A stretch of 64,000 nucleotides of DNA. It comes from Harmonia axyridis. Lineage: Eukaryota > Arthropoda > Insecta > Coleoptera > Coccinellidae. The notes beneath the pieces are model-generated. The model was not told the DNA's origin and made no database searches. It saw only the letters and a program-made list of their open reading frames with translations. Below, piece after piece: positions 1-10,418 of the stretch (positions are counted from its first letter, which is position 1; every line of letters starts with the position of its first letter). The DNA is taken from assembly GCF_914767665.1 (NCBI RefSeq), contig NC_059501.1, forward strand, positions 37,548,501 through 37,612,500. The letters are read 5' to 3'. A program made the translations under genes and the position numbers.

Positions 1-2552
1 TCAAACTACTTTTCTGAAGGTTTGGTATGAAACTATCATTTCATTATTCAAATTGATGAATAATCAATATGCGACTAAATTGTCCAATAGGATTTTGTGT
101 GTTATCGAAAATGCTTGAAATAATAGTTATTTGTCTTCCTAGTCAGCAAAGTAGTAGATTAACTGCCGCGGCTGATAGTTCATAGATATACAGCCAAGGC
201 AGTCAATCTACCATGCTGCCAAGTTGAACATATAATTTTTTCTTCGATTGTTTATAAATTAGGTATATGGGATATTATATTTGCAAATTATTACAATACT
301 CATAATCTTTTTAATTTTCCTGTAGTGATAAATTGAAACGAAATTTGATAGAAATCGCAATTTTTGGAATGGTAGGTTACTATGGGCATGTATATGTCCA
401 TAATAATTATAGTTTGACTTATGACTTATGAAATACCTGGTAGTTTTTTGGTAAATATCGGATATACATATTTATATTATGGACAGTGATAGTAACTTAG
501 AATTACTTACTCCTCCTGAAATAAGGGAGGTGGCAAAAATTATTGATTGTCAGAAAATATCGAATGTTTTATTCCCATTGAGATTAATCATTTTGCTGCC
601 TAGGTAGGAAAAGTAATACTTTTCTGATTGTTATGTGTCTGCAAAGTTGATATTTGCTGTCAATCGAAGAAAAATATCTTTTCACTGAACATTTTCCAAG
701 TTGATCACTATGAAAATATGAGGGTTATGTTCATGTGATACCATGAAACTGTCTTGTCTTGTCTTGTCGTTTCTTCAAATGTGGCGTGCACGTCACATTT
801 AGTCGGATGTCTCGACTGTTACGTATAATCAACAAATGAGAAAAGTATCAGTTGAATTCAATCGAATTATAAAATCAATTTTGGTTTTAGAACTTGCCTA
901 ACCTACCGTAACCATCAATTCACTTACATCTATTTTAGCAAAAAGCGTGAACGAAACATCCACACTGAGGTAAAGATGTTTTGAATGTTTTTCTATTTTT
1001 CAACTGGTGGGTCTTGATTTAATTTTTTTTCAAATATTTTTAGAATTTCACGTTGGAGATCGAAAACGCATCTATTCAATGTAGCCTCTTTAAAAAATAA
1101 CACCAAATACAGAGTTGATTGCTAGGGTAAATGGTCACATAAATGAGTGCTCTGATATCTCTCATACCTTCTTAGATATTTTTTTCATTTCGTAATGCAT
1201 CAATTTTTCAATTACAATATTCATTAATATAGCTATAATAAAATTATATCATTTTCGAAGAAAAGTAGCACAAAAGATTCAATAAATACCCAACGTCAAT
1301 ATTATGCTGAAGAATCAAAACATCTAATTAATTTTGAGCCGAGTATAATACTGAGATCTCCTCCAAGTTTGCTAAGCGATCGATAAACTCGTTGATTTCA
1401 GTTTTGAAATTCATGGACGAAAAATGTAATAAAATTCCTCAAAGAAATTATTCGATGATTTGATATCGCATTGAAATTTATGTGAAAACCGTTGGAAATT
1501 TATGAATCTGAAGATACTAGGATCATCAGGATTCCTCAGGAAAGATCCTATACGGTTTCATCGTACTTATTATGTTTTTTTTAGTTTTTCAGGTTTTAGA
1601 GAAGTTTTTTCATTTTATATCTTTAAGTTTCAATATCTATGCAAATAACTTGAAATTTTACATTTTTAGGCATAACCACACAGATTTATGGATGAATAAG
1701 TATCTTTAAATACTTTGGATATTCTTTACCGCTTTTCAATAGCACTAATAACTATTTTATATGTATTTACTATTTATATGATAATATTTCAAATTAATAA
1801 TCATAAATTGTGTTTTATTCTTGTTTCCAAACTTGCGATCAGTAATTTGAAATTATTTCCAAGGTTTCAATCATTCATGAAAACCCTATATTTCCTTCAT
1901 TCGTGACCATTTGAAGTAGGTGTATGATATCTATAGCTCTCAGTTAACCCATCATTACTGAATTACATTATGTTATGATCTCAATGTTTATTCATCTCTA
2001 ATTACCATTAATGGACATCAACGTTATGAAAACAACTCCTAAAATTTCCCTTCCTCGACGTACCGCCCCTGCAGGAAATCCACTTTGACATTAATGAGAC
2101 GGTGAGCCGGTCGCGGTGTGCCAGTTCTCGTATCAGCTGTGTGCAGGGATGTCACTTATAGGTTATGTCACCGGGATCGTATATTTAATATTCGTCTAGA
2201 ATCTCTAGATGCTCCCCTGCGTTGGGTGTCACGATATAGGTAGATCTAACAGGATGATGAATTCAATCAGTCAGCTCTTCTTTGAAATGATTTAATATGA
2301 TGTTTTTATTTCAATTTGAATGCCACTTAGTCAACTGATTTGAAAATTTTGAGTTTAAATTTTTTGAGAGATTTTTTCATTAGGGAAAATTGATAGTGCT
2401 ATGCCTGGAGTAATGTTAGGACAGAGTAACAAAACAGTTCTCATAACTCGTGCAAGCTCTAAGCTTCTAAGGTATCACACAGATGCTTATTAGGAGAGTA
2501 AGAATAGAAAACATTGAACTAGAGAATTCAAATATTACTCTGTCACATAACA
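1..2552. other. unassigned AT-rich stretch
   Basis: No recognisable gene. A 42-codon frame at 479-607 (+) begins MDSDSNLELLTPPEIREV and resembles in tone the acidic N-terminus of some tyrosine-recombinase/hAT-type element proteins, but it is too short to assign. A short tgtct microsatellite lies near 752-772. A GC-richer island at about 2040-2260 contains a short open frame (LQEIHFDINET followed by a gtgagc donor-like sequence) without a convincing acceptor. The rest shows no structure I can support. Confidence 0.5.
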
Positions 2553-3788
2553 GCCAATTAAAAACTCCTCGGTCTACCATAGTAAAACACATTTTTTTGG
2601 CAAATTTCGATTTTAATATTCAACATAGTTGCCTTCGAGGGCGATATAGCGATTATAGCGATCTTTCAACTTTTTTATACCATTTTTGTTGAACGATTTG
2701 TCTTTCGCTTCCAAATAGGCCTCAGTTTCGGCGATTACTTCATCATTGGCGCTAAATTTCTCTCCAGCGAGTATTCTTTTGAGGTCTGAGAACAGAAAAA
2801 AGTCGCTGGGTGCCAGATCTGGCGAATACGGTGGATGCAGAAGCAATTCGAAGCCGAATTCATGCAATTTTGCCATTGTTCTCATTGATTTGTGACACGG
2901 CGCATTGTCTTGATGAAACAGCACCTTTTTTTCTTCAAATGCTACAGTTTTTTAACGATTTAATCCTTCAAACGATCCAATAACGCTATATAATAATCGC
3001 TGTTGATGGTCTAGCCCTTTTGGAGGTAATCAATGAATATTATCCTTGCGCATTCCAGAATACTGATGCCATAATCTTGCCAGCTGCCTGTTGTGTTTTT
3101 CCTCGCTTTGGATTCGGTTCATCGTGTGCGGTCCACTCAGCTGACTGTCGATTGGACTCCGGAGTGAAATGATGGAGCCATGTTTTATCCATTGTCACAT
3201 ATCGACGCAAAAATTCAGGTTAAATAGCTTCAAACACTGCTCAGAATCATTAACACGTTGTTGCTTTGGATCGATTGTGAGCTCGCGCGGCACCCATTTT
3301 GCACACAGCTTTCTAATGGAAAAATATTCGTGAATGATAAGATGTACAGGTTCAGATGATATCTTCACAATGTCTGCTATCTCGATCAACTTCACTTTAC
3401 GGTCATTCAAAATTATTTTGTGAACTTTTTTGATTTTTTCTTTGGTGATAGCCTCTTTTGACCATCCATTGAGTTCGCCGTCTTCGGTACTCATTTCACC
3501 ACGTTCAAACTTAGCATACCAATCAATAAATGGTTGATTTTCCTGGTGCAAACCCCGGAATGTCTCCATCAAGCCAAGATTTTGCTGCAACTAATTTTTT
3601 CCCTTCGAAAAGCAATATTTAATCAGCACACGAAAGTATTTTTTTCCATCTTTTTTCAAAAACAAAAGTAGCTACACTCACAACGCAATATCTTACAAAC
3701 TAATGGTCGGACTGCCGTCAAATTTTGACACGTTTCGTTTGAAGGCACCGCCATCTTTGCATCAGACCGAGGACTTTTCAAATGGTCT
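2553..3788 (-). mobile_element. degenerate mariner transposon, near full length
   Basis: A class II Tc1/mariner element. The ends are imperfect terminal inverted repeats: the left end reads ccaattaaaaactcctcggt and the reverse complement of the right end reads ccatttgaaaagtcctcggt. The span of about 1.24 kb is the usual mariner length. The minus strand encodes a mariner transposase broken by frameshifts. A second, 5'-truncated copy of the same family is at 39439-40318. It is too decayed to be autonomous. Confidence 0.85.
2613..3590 (-). pseudogene. mariner transposase pseudogene
   Basis: Remnant of a DDD-type mariner transposase, the nuclear enzyme that cuts and pastes the element at TA sites. 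The N-terminal part (3590 down to 3195) holds the DNA-binding region, including FIDWYAKFERGEMSTEDGE and WVPRELTIDPKQQRVN. The middle (about 3200-2925) is out of frame but still carries recognisable DEPNPKRGKTQQ and HHFTPESNRQSAEW codons. The C-terminal part (2924-2613) contains HQDNAPCHKS, with the second catalytic Asp, and YSPDLAPSDFFLF, with the third. At least two frame breaks and a stop near 3195 make it inactive. The family call is secure; the subfamily is not. Confidence 0.87.
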
Positions 3789-4494
3789 AATATAATAAAT
3801 AAACCTTTAAACCTTTCTAAATCAGAATTCATGATCAAGCATTAATTATTAAACAAGTTGAGCTTTCCATGTGGAATGTCCAAACACCCTGTTTATTCCA
3901 AGCTTCACAAATTTACATTCAAGGAAAATTCTTCATTCTAAAAAAACCTTTATCACTTTCAAGAAACATTATGATGTAGATATTTCAACCTTCTTCAGAT
4001 ATGCAGGATCTGAAAATGCCACACGAAATTATGATGTTTCAACAGTGAGAAGAACTCAGCCTCCCTACCCGTCCGAAGTTTCAATTTTCTGAATAATGAA
4101 ACCGAATTCCAAAGCGAATTTTCTACGAGGATGAACTCCACGCGAATATACGGGTCAGTTTTTTATCAGTTTTCACGGATTTCGTATACGGGTCCAACAT
4201 CGAGGAACAGTTCGCTAGAAAACAGGCACCAGCTGCATTTTTGTCAAAGAAAACGCTGAAAGGCCACAAGAGGCAAGCGGGTACCTCCATTGTAGCGAAC
4301 AGAAAGGCAAGGCCCACATCCCTCATAACACCAATATTTTTACCGTAGTGGTAGAATATTTGCCGACTTCATCATTTCCAAAATACAATTCATTATTTAC
4401 TTCGTTTTAATCGAGATTTGTCTCTGAATCATCTCAAATATTTTATTCAGAAAGCGGGTAATGGTATCTGCATGCGAAAGATAGTTTCTGGGCA
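3789..4494. other. unassigned stretch
   Basis: Short open frames occur on both strands, for example 67 codons on the minus strand at 4123-4326 in a locally GC-rich patch. None has a recognisable domain. Confidence 0.4.
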
Positions 4495-5213
4495 TGTTGT
4501 TACGAGAAACCCGGAAGGTAGAGTAGGACACAAGATTTACCTATCTATATATTCAACGAAATAACAGTGGGTGGTCAAGAATTCGAGGTCTCAACATATA
4601 TATGAGCTGAATACCTTCAGGTTGGGTTAGATCACTTGCGTCAAGGTCGAGGGCATGACAGTCTCAATGGATTTACAGGGAACGAATTGCTTCTGTATAT
4701 AACTTAGAAAGGATGTGTTAATTCTTCGAGATGTCGAAGACATGTCGGGTCGATTACTCGATTGTAAATCTTAGGAGATTTATTGGGGTTAGGAAAGATC
4801 GAAAACAAGACGGTTGTACCAGATGTGTCACATCTGTGTATCAGGTTCTAGTCCTTCGAGAGAATTCGATTCCCAGGAATCCGCGAAGAGCTTTGTGGAC
4901 GGTACGGCAAAACTCTTATTGGACTAGGGGATGTACTTGATTCTTTTCCCCGATATCGGGGTGGTGCTAAGGGTGTGGTCCAGCCGGAAGAAGGGAAGTC
5001 GATATTCAGGGAAGGTCAGTAAGTTCCAGCCGGTAGACAGAAAAAGTTAAGTCAAAGACGAGTTTAGCGCAAGTTCGGTCGGTCAACTTAAGACGTACGA
5101 CGTAAAGACGGTTCGCGGACTAGATTAAGACGAATCGCGAACTAGTTAAAGACGAGACGACCGAAACTAGAGTTGAAGACGAAGACGTGATCGAAAAGGC
5201 TTCGAATAATTAA
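4495..5213 (+). mobile_element. possible solo LTR or LTR-plus-leader
   Basis: A block of about 0.7 kb that is GC-richer than its surroundings. It begins tgttgttacgagaaaccc and ends ...attaaca, so it has the TG...CA ends expected of an LTR. A TATA-box-like tatataa lies near 4695, followed by a GC-rich stretch. The 3' part (5040-5230) is purine-rich with about eight spaced copies of aagacg. No target-site duplication, primer-binding site or gag/pol was found, so this is a guess from composition and ends. Confidence 0.28.
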
Positions 5214-5227
5214 CACTCTAATTGAAG

Positions 5228-5332
5228 ACGAAAAAAAAAGTTTTAGAAAAAAAGATAGGGATTCCTTGAAGTTTCTTCTCTAAAATTGTAATTTTCGAGA
5301 TGCTTTCAGTGAGCATCGAATTGAGTACACCC
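5228..5332 (+). repeat. fragment of a foldback-element arm
   Basis: The stretch with gattccttgaag, ttcgagatgctttcagt and a terminal acaccctgta matches in order the segment at about 26930-27004 (ctcgagatgctctcagt, acaccctg). Both look like end fragments of one foldback family. It abuts the next foldback element directly. Confidence 0.5.
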
Positions 5333-6001
5333 TGTATCGGGTGTCCCAAATTCGTTGTCTAGTGAGAGGATTTCAGAATCCGTTTGAGCTAGAAAAAAAT
5401 GAATGGCATATGAAATGGCACAAAATATAATAATAATGAAAACGGTTTGCGAAAATCAATTTGGAGAACCGCAATCTTATAAACTCAACTGTTTTCAAGC
5501 TATAAAAGAAAATTGGAAAATTGCGTAGAGTGAAAAATTCTCATAACGTCTTTTTTATTTTTGCCATCAACATGAAACAAAAGAGCACTTACGGAAAAAA
5601 TTCAGCGATTCTATTTGTTATAGAAATTGTTATGGTTTACATTTAGAGAACACAATTTGTTATTATAATATCAAAACTAATTGCAATAAAGAATTAATTA
5701 TTACACCAATGGATTCTTAAAAAAAGTGCCTCTAGGATATTTTTGTTTCATGTTAATAGTACCAATAATGAAGAATTATGAGAAATTTTCATTTCACACC
5801 ATTTTCAATTTTCTTATAACTTGAAAACAGTTGAACGTAAGTTTAACTGTTGTTGTTGAAATTACATTCAACTGTTTTCAAGTTATAAGAGAAAATTGAT
5901 TCCGTGGAAACCGCAACCAAAAATATTTCCTTAATTTCTTTCTAACTCAAAGGGATTCTGAGATCCTCTCACTAGACAACGAATTTTGGACATCCGATAC
6001 A
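5333..6001. mobile_element. foldback/MITE element, about 0.67 kb
   Basis: The left end tgtatcgggtgtcccaaatt and the right end aattttggacatccgataca are inverted copies. The match continues over about 60-75 bp, including gttgtctagtgagagg against cctctcactagacaac. A second inverted pair lies inside: ctgttttcaagctataaaag against cttataacttgaaaacag. A tight third hairpin at about 5817-5902 is built from the same motif. No transposase is encoded. Confidence 0.75.
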
Positions 6002-6480
6002 AAAATATGGTTTCTCTATTGAATTTCACTATATCATGAAAATCTATACACTATGTACTCAATATGCTCACATTTTTGTGAAATTCACCGGCAATTATGT
6101 CACCGCAAAATCTCATGCTGCATCTGGATTTGATCATGAAAAATGTCGTGAATTATTATAGCCATAGCGCCGCGTCATCGTTGCTTTCTTTCGAAAAATC
6201 GCTGATCAATCGCGACGCCAGGATATAATAGTAAAGATGGGGGTAGTTAAGAATGTAATAATGAACACGTTGAGAAGCCATTAGGACCAAATGCGGTCGA
6301 TGCTGCTGGCAAAGAAACGGAGCTTCAGACCAGACTGTGCCCCAGATCACATGCAAGCCACCCTTCATAAACGCTGTCCAGGGTAATTTCCGAAATTTCC
6401 GATATTTATGGACATTCACATGACCGATCGAACTTATCAGGGACATAGGAGAATAAAGTATTGTGGGGCCTTCTGCAGAT
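6002..6480. other. unassigned stretch
   Basis: No recognisable feature. A 96-codon open frame on the minus strand (6156-6446) has no known domain and is probably chance. Confidence 0.4.
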
Positions 6481-7204
6481 ATTCCATTTGAAGGTTAACC
6501 CCTCGTCACGTATAACACCGACTTCTTCCACTTGTATTGATATCATTATCAATTTAGAACAAGGTAATGCTAGTGTTATTTTCTCACACTTATCGGATCA
6601 TACAGCTCAAAAGTTCTCTTTTTCTGTGATAGAACAATCAAATATCACACAGGTTTGCCTTATAAATGAGACCACAATTAACCATTTTTCAAATGAACTA
6701 TCGAAAGAAAACTGGAACGATAGAATCATTTATGGATTACCATATAGACAATCATATAGAGGTTTGTTCAGGAAGAATAACTTCTTAACTTTAGCCGGCC
6801 TTTACATCTTTGAATGCCTTTTATTTTTTCACCAAAAAAGACATGATTATTTCAAACAACACGAGAATAGAAATAATACAAGACAGACTTCCATTACATT
6901 ATCCCACACACTCTCTTACCCTCACTGAAAGGAATGTCGAATTCATGTGCATCACATTTTTTAATAAGATACCTAAAGAACTACAAGCTATTGATAGATT
7001 TCACATCTTTAAATCCAAATTGAATAGGTTGCTTATAGATATGGCACCCTATTCTGTTCAAGAATTCTTTGCCACATGAGATCTAAACGTTCATTGCTCC
7101 TTTGTTAATATTCTAGTGAAATAGAATTGTCTATAGTTGTTGACGTGTTCTCCATACATATTTAATGTGTTTTTTGAGAATAAATTTCTATTATTATTAT
7201 TATT
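6481..7204 (+). pseudogene. internally deleted Jockey-type LINE
   Basis: A non-LTR retrotransposon remnant. The upstream part (about 6490-6640) reads ITPTSSTCIDIIINLEQGN and then SHLSDHTAQ, the end of an apurinic-like endonuclease domain with its SDH motif. After roughly 60 codons it passes straight to the C-terminal tail shared by these LINEs: LTLAGLYIFECLLFF, and in the next frame YPTHSLTLTERN and FFNKIPKEL, ending at 7079. The whole reverse transcriptase between them is missing. A frameshift near 6810-6928 separates the last two pieces. The 3' end has aataaa at 7179-7184 and a (tta)n tail at 7189-7204, the usual 3' terminus of this LINE group and the same as the LINE at 15585. Superfamily call is confident; clade is not. 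Confidence 0.78.
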
Positions 7205-8136
7205 CCATTTTTTCGCGTTTTTTTCATAAAATATGTATTAGGTCACAAAATACTACCTTGAAAAATGTTGATTTTATGATTTGTACTAAATAAAACATAA
7301 AGTGACGGTCAAGAGAAATAACACATTTACTCATTCAAATCAATTTATCAAAAATATATTGTAATACAGTGACCATAAAAGACATTTCAGGGGAAAACGT
7401 TGAAAACAATTTCGATCCTTGTTAAGACGTAATGTAAATTGCATTTTTCACAGAAAACTTGTGGTTTTGCATTGAAATCGGGATATTTGCATATCTGACG
7501 ATCTTCATGCCATTCAGGAAAATGTCCTATATTAGGATCATGTTTCAATTTGAAAAAACTGAATTATCGCAACATATTACTGTATTATCATTATACTTAT
7601 ATTATTGCAAGATATTTCTGGGACAGGTTTCTGTGAGCAAGGATAATTCTTTTTTCAAATCTAATTGTAGCCGCAGTCAGAAACTTGTTCGGCCACACTT
7701 TTTGGTATTAGGACCTTTTCTGTCGAAAACTGTTGATTTTTCCCTTTATCCCCACTCTTTTTTCCCTTTCTCTATCTCTCGGTACTCCCACTTCCGTGGT
7801 TCGCATAGTTGACAATAGGGGATACGTTGCCAGATTTCTCGCGGTTGGTAAGATTACCGATTTAACAGATAGCTTTGCCTTCATTGCAAACTATTCCGAA
7901 TATGATACGAGTTAATTAACGACTCTCAAGAAAAAAAGGAGAAACATGAAAGGCATTTCTTCACAGGAATCGAAATGAGGAATATCTACCTTATACTGAA
8001 TTTTTGTTAAAATATATTTTTTTTTAAATACTATTTTTCAAGGTTTTACGATCACCAAAACTGCGAATAATACGTAGTAACAAGTGTAGACCAGCAGTCA
8101 CACTAAAATTGTCCTAACTCACAAAATAAGCCTCAG
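7205..8136. other. upstream region of HYPK
   Basis: Non-coding. The 7680-7870 part is GC-richer and pyrimidine-rich (ctctatctctcggtactccc). It could be the HYPK promoter or a 5' untranslated exon, but no clear core-promoter element was found. An open frame at 7459-7812 has no domain. Confidence 0.35.
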
Positions 8137-8263
8137 ATGGCGGCTAAAGTTTCTGAAAGCAGAGAAGCGAGTGTGCTGAATGTGGAACAGCGTACACTTT
8201 TGTACCATTCATCTGTTGGAAAAAATAATGAAAAGAACATGTTCCAAATTTGGATAGTACGCG
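8137..8263 (+). CDS. possible upstream coding exon of the HYPK gene
   Basis: An ATG in good context (cctcagATGG) opens a frame of 42 codons, MAAKVSESREASVLNVEQRT and onward to FQIWIVR. It runs into a strong donor, CGCG followed by GTAAGG at 8264. An acceptor (ctaatttgcag) ends at 8393, giving a 130-bp intron, a normal size for insects. Joining G8263 to A8394 restores a codon, and the frame then runs without a stop through 8394-8425 into the HYPK ATG. The product would be HYPK with an N-terminal extension of about 53 residues. Unspliced, the frame stops at 8280 after 47 codons, so it could instead be a short upstream ORF or an unrelated micropeptide. I do not recognise the 42-residue sequence. 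Splice-site quality and frame continuity are seen; use in vivo is inferred. Confidence 0.35.
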
Positions 8264-8425
8264 GTAAGGGATTAAATTGAAAACACTGAAAATTCAAGAG
8301 TATCATCTTTTTTGGTTAGGTTCATTGAATTTCATCTTCATTTAATAAATAAAAAGTTTACTCTTTTACCATAAAATCAAACCTAATTTGCAGAAACTGA
8401 TATATACATAAATATATCTCAAATA

Positions 8426-8797
8426 ATGGCGAAAGAAGAAAATCTAAATGGTAACGTTGATGGAGATAATTCCCTAGAAGAAAAATCGCAAAAAGAGAAG
8501 AAAACAGCAAAGTATGATAGTGGTGCGGCAGATTTAGAAAAAGTAACAGATTATGCTGAAGAAGAAGAAATTTTCTCTCAAGACGTAGCAAATGCAATAA
8601 CAGCTATTGGAGATAGAAGAAACAAGGAAGCTTTGAAGAAGCAAGCACGAGAAAAAGAACTATTGAAAGTTTCTATTAAGAAAGAAGATGTAGATCTCAT
8701 AGTGAACGAAATGGAAATTTCCAGAACTAAGGCAGAAAGATTTTTGAGAGAATATCATGGGAACGTAGTAGATGCCTCAATAGCTTTAACAAATTGA
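8426..8797 (+). CDS. HYPK: Huntingtin-interacting protein K (HYPK) homologue
   Basis: A 123-residue protein. Residues 1-29 are an acidic and lysine-rich, probably disordered tail. Residues 30-48 hold the family signature KYDSGAADLEKVTDYAEE. Residues 62-80 form a charged helix (GDRRNKEALKKQAREKELL). Residues 82-123 are the UBA-like (NAC-alpha type) domain, VSIKKEDVDLIVNEMEISR to GNVVDASIALTN. In animals HYPK is a ribosome-associated partner and regulator of the NatA N-terminal acetyltransferase (NAA10/NAA15) and a chaperone-like protein that limits polyglutamine aggregation. Length agrees with the family (about 120-130 residues). The start used is the ATG with A at -3 (caaataATGG), which gives the conventional N-terminus. 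An in-frame upstream exon may extend it. The coding part has no intron. A full-length open frame and intact domain argue against a pseudogene. The stop is only about 70 bp from the repeat block that holds the Penelope elements. Confidence 0.93.
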   Translation: MAKEENLNGNVDGDNSLEEKSQKEKKTAKYDSGAADLEKVTDYAEEEEIFSQDVANAITAIGDRRNKEALKKQAREKELLKVSIKKEDVDLIVNEMEISRTKAERFLREYHGNVVDASIALTN

Positions 8798-8806
8798 AAT
8801 GTATTC

Positions 8807-8812
8807 AATAAA
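8807..8812 (+). terminator. HYPK polyadenylation signal
   Basis: A canonical aataaa lies 9 nt after the HYPK stop codon, implying a 3' untranslated region of only about 25-40 nt. Confidence 0.7.
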
Positions 8813-8866
8813 ATTACGTTGACATGTATGCCAAAATACAATTACGGTCAAGTCCAGAGTATCGTC

Positions 8867-8948
8867 ATTACGGTATTTCACTCTTACCCCAGCAATTATT
8901 AAGCTCTTTCGATGATTTGAAATATTATATGATATATCGGGTAGTAAG

Positions 8949-8951
<3 letters not shown>
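8867..8951. repeat. left arm of an 85-bp inverted repeat around the Penelope block
   Basis: Starts attacggtatttcactctt and ends ggtagtaagtaa against a (TA)n tract. The reverse complement recurs at 15453-15537 with the same length and about seven mismatches. The two arms enclose 6.5 kb of Penelope DNA. The simplest reading is a palindromic MITE-like sequence with a (TA)n centre that received the Penelope insertions. Confidence 0.85.

Positions 8952-8993
<42 letters not shown>
8951..8993. repeat. (TA)n microsatellite
   Basis: About 21 TA units, directly inside the left 85-bp arm. It is the left part of the tract into which the Penelope elements appear to have inserted. It is followed by 29 bp of unassigned AT-rich DNA before the first Penelope 3' end. 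Confidence 0.9.
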
Positions 8994-8995
<2 letters not shown>

Positions 8996-9083
8996 AAATG
9001 TGATAATTTCCTAAAGTAATTAATAAACAATGGTTTAAGGGGTGTTGGAAAACTTCAATTGTTACTAACTTCTTTATTTCATC

Positions 9084-9124
9084 AGTCGACGTTTCGATCC
9101 TTGGTTGGGATCTTCTTCAGGACT
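9084..9124 (-). ncRNA. hammerhead-ribozyme-like motif, Penelope 3' region
   Basis: Exact reverse complement of the motif at 11926-11966: helix I strand AGTC, core CTGAAGA, helix II GATCC/GGATC, core GAAA, then CGTC at the presumed cleavage site and the pairing GACT. See that entry for the reading. Confidence 0.62.
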
Positions 9125-9425
9125 TCTATAAAACAAACAACATACAAATATAACAAACATTGCAGAAAAGACAACATGTTAAAACGCACCGAAATGCGAA
9201 GAGTTACCAGATCTTAAGTTGCACTGAATCTTATACAGATTTGGAGGAAAAATTATTAATTAACTTGAACACAAAATAGTCTCTAATACAATAACGTCTC
9301 TTTTTTATATCACACACTTCCTTATTCTCTTGAAAACTTATTTTTGAAATTCTTTCTTCATACATCTGACAACTGCGTAAAAAACCGAAAGGGGTTAGGT
9401 CGGGTTCATAGAACATCATAGATCT

Positions 9426-10416
9426 TCAACTGACATTGGAGAACATAGAACTTGAGATCAACAACTCACTCTCACTAAGTTGGTTTGAATGTATCAGATA
9501 TGAATAAATGTTGCTAATGTTCTCTATATCCTTTCTGTAGTTCATGGAATTTTCATGTCGCTTAATGTGAATCATCTCCAGGAAACATCTTTTTCTCATA
9601 TTCTCCTCGCACTCCAAGACTGTCACCGAATCATAGTCCATTCGATGGTCAACTGATCGTACATGTTCTGCCAGTGCACATATTTTTCTAGGATTCTTAA
9701 TGTCGCTGATATGTTGAGTTATTCTTCTTTTAAGTTGTTGGGATGTTTGTCCGATATACACCTCATCACAATTTTGACAGGGTATTCTGTATACAACACA
9801 GCTTTTCTTATCAGTTTCTATCCTATCTTTCAAATTACTATAAAGTCTCTTTAATTTGAATTCAGTTCTAGGTATCACTTTGATGTTATCAGTTTTTAAT
9901 AAGTTTATTAAGGATTTTGTCATTACATTAATCAGTGGAATGGAAGTAAATATAATTCTCTGATCTAAATTGGTGGATGCGATTTCGTCATTATTCTGTG
10001 GCTGTCCAGAATTCGATGAACTGTGTATCAATTTCTTTAAAAGGTTCTTGGGGTAACCATTCTCAAGCATCAACTGATATAATAGTTTCATATTCTTCTC
10101 CTTCAGAGTGGGGTGTGATATTCTTTGTATACGATTCCTCAATCCTGTAACCATATTGATTTTTTGTCTCTGAGGGTGGTTGGAAAAATAATGCAAGTAT
10201 CTACCTGAGCTAGAGGGCTTTCTATACCAATCAAGAATCAGTGTATTGTCAGGTCTTCTAATGACTAGGGTATCTAGGAAAGGCACACTATTGTTATTTT
10301 CTAATTCTATGGTAAATTTTATAGACTCACTCTGTCTGTTGAACCTTTCAAGAGTGTAAGATGTCTTATCACTGGGAACTGCACAAATGATGTCATCTAC
10401 ATATTTTTTAATAAAA
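9426..10416 (-). pseudogene. Penelope RT (C-terminal part) plus GIY-YIG endonuclease, 5'-truncated
   Basis: An open frame without its own start, entering at FIKKYVDDII (the RT catalytic motif) and running to the GIY-YIG nuclease. Visible in order are YVDD near 10400, the thumb region with LILDWYRKPSSSGRYLHYFS, NGYPKNLLKKLI, a CxxC pair (IPCQNC), VYIGQTSQQLKRRI and the conserved tail CFLEMIHIKRHENSMNYRKD. The protein is residue-for-residue identical to the corresponding part of the plus-strand copy. It is a truncated copy and lacks RT motifs upstream of the catalytic Asp pair, so it cannot be active alone. Confidence 0.9.
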
Positions 10417-10418
10417 GA

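Larger units (their letters stand above)
9023..10417 (-). mobile_element. Penelope-like element, 5'-truncated, inverted copy
   Basis: Left half of a head-to-head pair. Its 3' end points left (ataaacaatggtttaagggg at 9023). It is truncated at 10417 inside the reverse-transcriptase domain. It mirrors 10633-12027: paired coordinates always sum to 21050, so there are no net indels across 1,395 bp, and the encoded proteins are identical. It is not autonomous because the first half of the RT is missing. Confidence 0.92.

Noticed and set aside
8951..8993. (TA)n tract as a promoter or replication origin
   Set aside because: It is a simple microsatellite at the Penelope insertion site with no other promoter features.
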